The notes below the pieces were generated by a model. The model searched no databases and was not told the origin of the DNA. It saw only the letters and a program-made list of their open reading frames with translations. From Candidatus Falkowiibacteriota bacterium (lineage in GTDB: Bacteria; Patescibacteriota; Patescibacteriia; Patescibacteriales; UBA12465), in NCBI GenBank assembly GCA_903857815.1, contig CAIOGK010000015.1:1-14855 (forward strand): DNA of 14,855 nucleotides, written 5' to 3'. Of this stretch, positions 1 through 4,150 are shown piece after piece. Position 1 is the first letter of the stretch. The number at the start of each line of letters is the position of its first letter. The translations under genes were made by a program, and so were the position numbers.

Positions 1-351
1 ATTTATGATTTGGGCTGTGGTGATGGTAGATTTTTATTTTTAGCTGAACAAAAAAAACTAGAAGCCGTAGGCTATGAATTAGCTTTATACCCTTATTTAA
101 AAGCAATAATTAATAAATTTTTTAAAAGTAGCCGAGTGGTAATTAAAAATAAAGATTTTTTTAAACAAGATTTAAGTAATGCTGATGCGATATTTATTTT
201 TTTGACAGCATCTGTTATGCAAAAAATTGGCGATAAATTAAAAACGAATTTGAAGCCAAATACGCTGGTTGTGTCTTATGGATTTGCTATTCCTGGTTGG
301 CCAATCAAAAAAATATTAGATACTAAGCCGAGTAAAACCTATATTTACTAA
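1..351 (+). CDS. FAM173-like class I SAM-dependent methyltransferase (5' end cut off)
   Basis: The frame is open from base 1 and ends at TAA 349-351, so about 116 C-terminal codons are present and the true start lies left of the window. A TTG at base 10 lies inside the SAM-binding motif and is not the start. The fragment opens with motif I, IYDLGCGDGRF, the glycine-rich SAM-binding loop. GYE, the acidic end of the second strand, follows about 17 residues later. The later pattern (an ADAIFIFL strand, a helix with KIGDKLKTNLKPNTLVVS, then FAIPGW) resembles the FAM173/ATPSC-KMT lysine methyltransferase family as I remember it, including the strand-proline-tryptophan ending. The eukaryotic members methylate mitochondrial carrier or ATP-synthase c-subunit lysines; the substrate here is unknown. 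The methyltransferase fold is well supported, the subfamily less so. The gene converges on the purO-like gene across a shared terminator. Confidence 0.75.
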   Translation: MYDLGCGDGRFLFLAEQKKLEAVGYELALYPYLKAIINKFFKSSRVVIKNKDFFKQDLSNADAIFIFLTASVMQKIGDKLKTNLKPNTLVVSYGFAIPGWPIKKILDTKPSKTYIY

Positions 352-363
352 ATTTTACAAATT

Positions 364-407
364 AAAAGTCCTATTAGAAAATTTTTCTGATAGGACTTTT
401 ATTTTTT
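364..407 (+). terminator. Bidirectional intrinsic terminator between the methyltransferase and purO-like genes
   Basis: A ten-base perfect inverted repeat, AAAAGTCCTA (364-373) with TAGGACTTTT (391-400), continues inward through further A-T, G-C and one G-T pair to a very small loop. A T6 run (402-407) follows on the plus strand. Read on the minus strand, the arm ends in a T run as well. The hairpin lies between two convergent genes (stops at 351 and 420) and can serve both. Confidence 0.85.
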
Positions 408-419
408 ATGGGAGATGTT

Positions 420-1172
420 TTACGCCTCGGTTGTTTCCTGAGAATATTTATTGGTAATTTGTATATGGCTTGTGCCAGTTTTGGTATCAATAAATTTTAC
501 GGCCAGGGAAATTTTGTTATCTTCGTTTAAAGCATGCCAGAGTATTTTTGTAATATCTGATATGTTGCCATACAAAGGCATTAAGTAAGGTGCATCTTCA
601 AATGGGGGCAATGGGTCACCGTCCCCTGAATAGGTGGTTACGCAGTAACCAAGTCCTGGTTGTTTGAGTGGCATATTATAAATCGATCTTTCGCATTTTT
701 CACTGAGAGACGATTTAGATAATATGCCAAATTCAGCGATTACATCATCCTCGCAATGTAAATCAATCATCGCGGTAATTCGAGGGGTAAAGTTTGGGTT
801 GTCGGGTTCATAGCTCCAAGGAAGTAGTAGTTTATTTAAGTCTGAGCCCGGTTTACCGTTTAAAACTGGTAAAGTTTGATGCCCATTACTTACTACGTAC
901 TTTAAATGTGCTTCGGCCATGGCCGTGTAAACAATTAAGGACGTATCTTTTACTTTTGTTAAATCAATAATGGCAGTTTTAACTCGACCATAATCTTCAT
1001 CAGTAATAAAGAACCGATTGCGAGAATTTTCACTGCGTCCCATAATCCAATAGGCCTGGATTATATATTGCCCGGTTTCATCTAGCCCGACAATAATTCC
1101 TCTCCCTGGATAAGGGTTGTTTCGCAAAGCAGCTAAATTATCAGCCGCAACATGAGATGGATTTCTTTCCAT
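420..1172 (-). CDS. purO: PurO-like IMP cyclohydrolase
   Basis: This 250-residue protein resembles archaeal PurO and its bacterial relatives, which close the purine ring: FAICAR to IMP plus water, the last step of de novo IMP synthesis, done elsewhere by the C-terminal activity-bearing half of PurH. Visible signatures are NPYPGRGIIVG (19-29), MGRSENSRNR (44-53), VVSNGHQT (93-100), YEPDNPNFTPRI (121-132) and a glycine/proline-rich stretch at 173-191. The NPYPGRG and MGRSENSRNR blocks match the bacterial branch I remember from Clostridia-type genomes better than archaeal PurO itself. No signal peptide or membrane segment is seen; it should be cytosolic. The ATG is preceded by AGGAG at a 9-base spacing, unlike other genes here. 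Hand counts over eight lines give about 40% G+C, against about 30% in sampled uvrA lines, which hints at transfer. No other purine gene is in the window. Family assignment is fairly firm; the actual reaction is inferred. Confidence 0.8.
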   Translation of the reverse strand: MERNPSHVAADNLAALRNNPYPGRGIIVGLDETGQYIIQAYWIMGRSENSRNRFFITDEDYGRVKTAIIDLTKVKDTSLIVYTAMAEAHLKYVVSNGHQTLPVLNGKPGSDLNKLLLPWSYEPDNPNFTPRITAMIDLHCEDDVIAEFGILSKSSLSEKCERSIYNMPLKQPGLGYCVTTYSGDGDPLPPFEDAPYLMPLYGNISDITKILWHALNEDNKISLAVKFIDTKTGTSHIQITNKYSQETTEA

Positions 1173-1181
1173 GATTTTAAT

Positions 1182-1186
1182 CTCCT
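1182..1186 (-). promoter_or_regulatory. Shine-Dalgarno site of the purO-like gene
   Basis: On the minus strand this reads AGGAG, nine bases before the ATG at 1172. It is the only clear Shine-Dalgarno sequence found in front of any gene in the window and supports the chosen start. Confidence 0.8.
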
Positions 1187-1221
1187 ATAGTTTAAAAATT
1201 TTAAAGAATATACACCGCGTT

Positions 1222-1253
1222 ACTCGGCGGGTCGAGTTTAGCTAATTTTAGCT
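1222..1253 (-). other. Two small hairpins in the purO-like leader
   Basis: The predicted leader (about 82 bases from the start site near 1254) begins with an inverted repeat AGCTAA-AA-TTAGCT on the minus strand (1240-1253). A second stem follows, ACTCG...CGAGT, with a six-base loop (1222-1237). There is no T run after them, so they are not terminators as such. They could stabilise the 5' end or be chance; I recognise no known riboswitch pattern. Confidence 0.35.
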
Positions 1254-1260
1254 TTTAAAT

Positions 1261-1289
1261 ATTACATCATAGATAAACCTGGCGGTCAA
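1261..1289 (-). promoter_or_regulatory. Sigma70-type promoter of the purO-like gene
   Basis: On the minus strand: -35 TTGACC (1284-1289), 17-base spacer, -10 TGTAAT (1261-1266). Each box has one mismatch to consensus. Transcription would start near 1254, leaving a leader of about 82 bases. Confidence 0.65.
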
Positions 1290-1293
1290 TTGA

Positions 1294-1322
1294 TTGACAA
1301 AATTATAATTTAATGATATAAT
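1294..1322 (+). promoter_or_regulatory. Perfect-consensus sigma70 promoter of the histidine kinase gene
   Basis: TTGACA (1294-1299), an exact 17-base spacer and TATAAT (1317-1322). The start site should be near 1329, giving a leader of about 40 bases. The -35 box sits four bases from the -35 box of the divergent purO-like promoter. Confidence 0.85.
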
Positions 1323-1368
1323 ACTTTTTTCTTTGAAAATTAAATAATGTTAACTAAATATAGATGTC

Positions 1369-2061
1369 ATGAAAGATGAACAAAGTATTAAAAATTGGAT
1401 GCATATGTTGCTCCATGATTTGCGTGGACCGATTGCTAATTCCATCGGGCTTTCGGATTATCTTCTGGGAGAAGAAGTCTCCCCAGAAGAAAATCGTGAT
1501 TTCTTAATCCTAATTAATAACAATGGAAAAAAGTTATTGAAAATGATTGAGGATTATTTGATTTTTGAGAAAGTTGAAAATGGCCATAAGTCCATAAAGA
1601 AAAATTCCGTTAGTGTCATTCAATTAATGGAGGAAGTAAAAAAAACATTTTTTGAGCTTCGAAGTTATAAGAAGCTTTCCACTTCTTTTAAAAAACAGGC
1701 TACCGATTTAATGGATGTCAGATTCCTGCAAAAAGAAATTTTGATAAATGACAGCCTTTTTTTATCACTATTGATGAATTTACTACGGAATGCCGTTGAG
1801 GCCTCTCCTGAAAAAGAATCTGAAATACAGGTTTGTATTTATGAAGATGATGAGCTATTGTGTATTAGCTTTACTAATCAGGGAGAAGTTCCAGGAGAAA
1901 TTAAAAGCAAATTGTTCAACAAATTTGGTACTAGTAAAAAAACTGGTACCGGTTTAGGGCTTTACGGCGCTAAACTTATTATTGAAGCTCATGGTGGAAC
2001 AATCGATTATGAACCTCTTGAGGGCGGGACAAGGTTTATTGTTAGAATTCCATTTGCTTAA
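1369..2061 (+). CDS. Soluble sensorless histidine kinase
   Basis: This 230-residue protein holds only the kinase core. The HisKA dimerisation helix starts at once, with the phospho-acceptor His16 in LLHDLRGP (14-21). The ATP-binding domain follows: N box LMNLLRNAVEAS (Asn137, Asn141), a degenerate G1 box TNQGEVP (169-175) where DNGxG is usual, F box KLFNKFGTSKK (181-191) and an intact G2 box GTGLGLYGAK (193-202). There is no membrane segment, HAMP, PAS or GAF domain, so signals must come through a partner protein. No response regulator is encoded nearby. ATG 1369 is the first in-frame start after an in-frame stop at 1351 and lacks a Shine-Dalgarno sequence. The promoter is exact consensus, suggesting good expression. 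Two hairpins close the unit. The family is certain, the partner unknown. Confidence 0.9.
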   Translation: MKDEQSIKNWMHMLLHDLRGPIANSIGLSDYLLGEEVSPEENRDFLILINNNGKKLLKMIEDYLIFEKVENGHKSIKKNSVSVIQLMEEVKKTFFELRSYKKLSTSFKKQATDLMDVRFLQKEILINDSLFLSLLMNLLRNAVEASPEKESEIQVCIYEDDELLCISFTNQGEVPGEIKSKLFNKFGTSKKTGTGLGLYGAKLIIEAHGGTIDYEPLEGGTRFIVRIPFA

Positions 2062-2080
2062 AGATGTTTGTGTTTTAAAA

Positions 2081-2118
2081 TAAGGCCACTTTTTTCCGAA
2101 GGTGGCCTTAATTATTTT
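2081..2118 (+). terminator. First terminator hairpin after the histidine kinase gene
   Basis: A nine-base stem, TAAGGCCAC (2081-2089) with GTGGCCTTA (2102-2110), extends inward by a T-G and two T-A pairs around a six-base loop. The following ATTATTTT is only partly T-rich, so termination may be incomplete and depend on the second hairpin downstream. Confidence 0.65.
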
Positions 2119-2132
2119 AAACACTTTTTATT

Positions 2133-2154
2133 ATCGCCTTTTGGGCGATTTTTT
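2133..2154 (+). terminator. Second terminator after the histidine kinase gene
   Basis: Compact intrinsic terminator: ATCGCC (2133-2138), loop TTTTG, GGCGAT (2144-2149), running into T6 (2149-2154). Its T run touches the extended -10 element of the patatin promoter. Confidence 0.85.
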
Positions 2155-2162
2155 GTTATAAT
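2154..2162 (+). promoter_or_regulatory. Extended -10 promoter of the phospholipase operon
   Basis: TGT-TATAAT (TG at 2154-2155, TATAAT 2157-2162), with no recognisable -35 box at the proper distance because the preceding terminator hairpin lies there. Extended -10 promoters can work without a -35. The start site would be near 2169, only about 12 bases before the patatin ATG. Confidence 0.65.
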
Positions 2163-2180
2163 TTGATAGTATTTTAAATT

Positions 2181-2993
2181 ATGAAAAATAAAGTAACGAG
2201 AAAAAAAATTGGCCTAGCTCTTGGTTCCGGGGGGTTCCGTGGGTTTGCTCATATTGGCGTCATTCAAGTTTTGTTAGAAAATAATATTCCTATTGATTAT
2301 ATTAGCGGGACATCTATTGGCGCTTTAGCGGCCGCGTATTATGCTTTGCATGGTGAAATTGATGGGCTTAAGGATAAGGTTCTAGAAGGTAAACGAGGCA
2401 TGGTATTGGGTCTTTCGGATTTTGGTTTTCGCGGCGGTTTAGTGAGTAGTAAAAAATATGAAAAAATTATTGAGACTCTTTTAAGTCGTCATACTTTTGA
2501 AGAAGCTAATATTCCATTACGAATTATTGCAACCGATTTATCTAGTGGAGAGCCGTTTGTCTTTAAACAAGGAAAACTGTCTTTAGCGGTTAGAGCCAGT
2601 TCCTCGGTGCCCTTAGTATTTGAGCCGGTTAAGCATCAGGGACGTCGTTTTGTAGACGGTGCTTTAAGTAGCCCGGTTCCGGTAGATATTTTAAAAGATT
2701 TAGGAGCGGACGAGGTTATTGCTGTTAATTTGTATCATAAAAAAGAATTCATTGAAAAAAGATTTACCTTTACTAAAGTTGCCTTAAGAAGTACGAGAAT
2801 AACGCTTTATAACCTTTCTCAGCATGCGGTTCAGAAAGCTAAAGTAATTATTAATCCCGATACTTCCTATTACCTTCAAAATACTAGTATTAAAAAATAT
2901 TTTTCTAAAGATATAATGGAGCAAATGATTAAGATTGGTCGTAAAGAAACAGAAAAAAATCTTCCCGAAATTAAGAAATTATTAAATCAATGA
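2181..2993 (+). CDS. Patatin-like phospholipase, RssA/NTE type
   Basis: This 270-residue protein is a complete bacterial patatin domain. It has an oxyanion-hole loop GSGGFRGFAHIG (15-26), the nucleophile elbow GTSIG with Ser45, and the second dyad residue Asp159 in VDGA. ASSSVPLVFEPV (139-150) is the usual segment before the aspartate. The family hydrolyses acyl groups of phospholipids or lysophospholipids at or near the membrane. No signal peptide is seen, so it acts in the cytosol, probably on the inner leaflet. The substrate cannot be read from the sequence. No Shine-Dalgarno sequence precedes the ATG, and the predicted leader is only about 12 bases. Its TGA stop overlaps the ATG of the PLD-like gene (ATGA at 2990-2993), a typical sign of translational coupling and joint function in lipid turnover. 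Confidence 0.92.
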   Translation: MKNKVTRKKIGLALGSGGFRGFAHIGVIQVLLENNIPIDYISGTSIGALAAAYYALHGEIDGLKDKVLEGKRGMVLGLSDFGFRGGLVSSKKYEKIIETLLSRHTFEEANIPLRIIATDLSSGEPFVFKQGKLSLAVRASSSVPLVFEPVKHQGRRFVDGALSSPVPVDILKDLGADEVIAVNLYHKKEFIEKRFTFTKVALRSTRITLYNLSQHAVQKAKVIINPDTSYYLQNTSIKKYFSKDIMEQMIKIGRKETEKNLPEIKKLLNQ

Positions 2994-4030
2994 AGTATCG
3001 TCTCTATACAACTTCTAGCAAGGCCTGGGATGGAATGTTTAAGGCTATGGCTAAGGCAGAGAAATCAATATACCTGGAAATGTATATTTTGTCTGGTGAT
3101 ACCAGCGAAACTCATAACTTTTTTAGTTTATTAAAAAGTAAAGTAGAACATGGCATTGAAGTTGTAATTATTGCCGATTCTTATGGTAGTTCATCTTTAA
3201 AGCCGGAAATGATCAAGGAATTGCGCAATGCCGGAGCAGAATTTATTTTTTTTAGTCATTGGCTTAAAAGAACTCATCGTAAGATTTTAATTATTGATAA
3301 TAAAATCGCTTTTCTTGGTGGGGTTAATATTCAAGAGAAAATTAGAAATTGGCGCGATTTACAAATTAAAATCGAGGGTGGCGCCGTTAAATTAATTTTT
3401 AAATCTTTTATTCATTCTTATCGAAAATGCGGTGGTCGTCGGGAATCAATTTTACGTTTTAGCTCTTCTTCACGCTCTCGTAAAATTAAATCCTGGATAA
3501 TGGATAATTGGCGAGGGACAAATAAAATTTATTATTTAAATAATTATTATAAACATAAAATATCCGAAGCACAATCATTAATTCAAATTGTAACTCCTTA
3601 TTTATTGCCACCACGTTGGCTGATAGCGGCCCTTGATGATGCTTGTCGGCGAGGAGTAAAAGTGGAAATTATTATTCCCAACGATACTGATGTTAAACCT
3701 CTTAATAAAATCAACTATCTTAATTGTTGCCGGTTGTCTGGTATCGGAGTTAAGTTTTTTATGACCAAGACCATGAATCATGCAAAGTTAATGCTGATTG
3801 ATGATACCGAGGGTTTAGTGGGCTCTCAAAATATGGACATTCTTTCTTTTGGTTGGAATTTTGAAGTTGGTATTTTTTCTCGTCAAAAGAATTTGGTTAG
3901 TGATTTAAAAAAGATTATTGAAACCTGGAAAGGAGAGGCGGAGCCTTTTGATGTAGAATATAAAAGCAAAATTCGTTTTAGCGATAAGTTATTGATTAAT
4001 TTTTTTAAATTTTTTTATCCCATTTTTTGA
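2990..4030 (+). CDS. Two-HKD phospholipase D / cardiolipin synthase-like protein
   Basis: This 346-residue protein carries both HxK(x)4D catalytic motifs of the PLD superfamily: HRKILIID (His96, Lys98, Asp103) followed by GGVN (110-113), and HAKLMLID (His264, Lys266, Asp271) followed by GSQNMD (279-283 region). Order and spacing fit bacterial cardiolipin synthase-type phosphatidyltransferases, which join or exchange phospholipid head groups. It is shorter than E. coli ClsA and lacks ClsA's N-terminal membrane hairpin. Only the C-terminus (334-346, aromatic and hydrophobic) might touch the membrane. Hydrolase rather than synthase activity cannot be excluded, since the motifs are the same. It overlaps the patatin gene by four bases, so the two products are made together. 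The TGA stop is followed by the terminator at 4071. No Shine-Dalgarno sequence is seen. Confidence 0.88.
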   Translation: MKYRLYTTSSKAWDGMFKAMAKAEKSIYLEMYILSGDTSETHNFFSLLKSKVEHGIEVVIIADSYGSSSLKPEMIKELRNAGAEFIFFSHWLKRTHRKILIIDNKIAFLGGVNIQEKIRNWRDLQIKIEGGAVKLIFKSFIHSYRKCGGRRESILRFSSSSRSRKIKSWIMDNWRGTNKIYYLNNYYKHKISEAQSLIQIVTPYLLPPRWLIAALDDACRRGVKVEIIIPNDTDVKPLNKINYLNCCRLSGIGVKFFMTKTMNHAKLMLIDDTEGLVGSQNMDILSFGWNFEVGIFSRQKNLVSDLKKIIETWKGEAEPFDVEYKSKIRFSDKLLINFFKFFYPIF

Positions 4031-4070
4031 TTTTTTATATATTCATTATTTCGACATGAAAGCTAATTTT

Positions 4071-4101
4071 AAGACCCGGATTCCCTGGGTCTTGTTTTTT
4101 T
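4071..4101 (+). terminator. Intrinsic terminator of the patatin-PLD operon
   Basis: AAGACCC (4071-4077) pairs with GGGTCTT (4087-4093), with possible extra inner pairs. G and T7 (4095-4101) follow. The 3' arm and T run overlap the -35 region of the uvrA promoter. Confidence 0.85.
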
Positions 4102-4120
4102 GCTAATTTTTGTTTATAAT
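4092..4120 (+). promoter_or_regulatory. uvrA promoter overlapping the upstream terminator
   Basis: TTGTTT (4092-4097), 17-base spacer, TATAAT (4115-4120). The start site would be near 4127, about 24 bases before the uvrA ATG at 4151. I see no SOS (LexA) box of the E. coli or Bacillus type in or around it. Confidence 0.65.
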
Positions 4121-4150
4121 ATCTGCAACATTAATTTTAATTTATTTGCT

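Noticed and set aside
1187..1254. A purine riboswitch in the purO-like leader
   Set aside because: The hairpins do not form the three-way junction of the guanine/adenine class, and no other known fold is recognisable.
1347..1379. A ten-codon upstream frame overlapping the histidine kinase start
   Set aside because: It has no ribosome-binding site and no attenuator-like codon run; a frame this short is expected by chance.
4100..4150. A TTG start giving uvrA 17 more residues
   Set aside because: It lies in the terminator T run and upstream of the predicted transcription start; the family N-terminus begins at ATG 4151.
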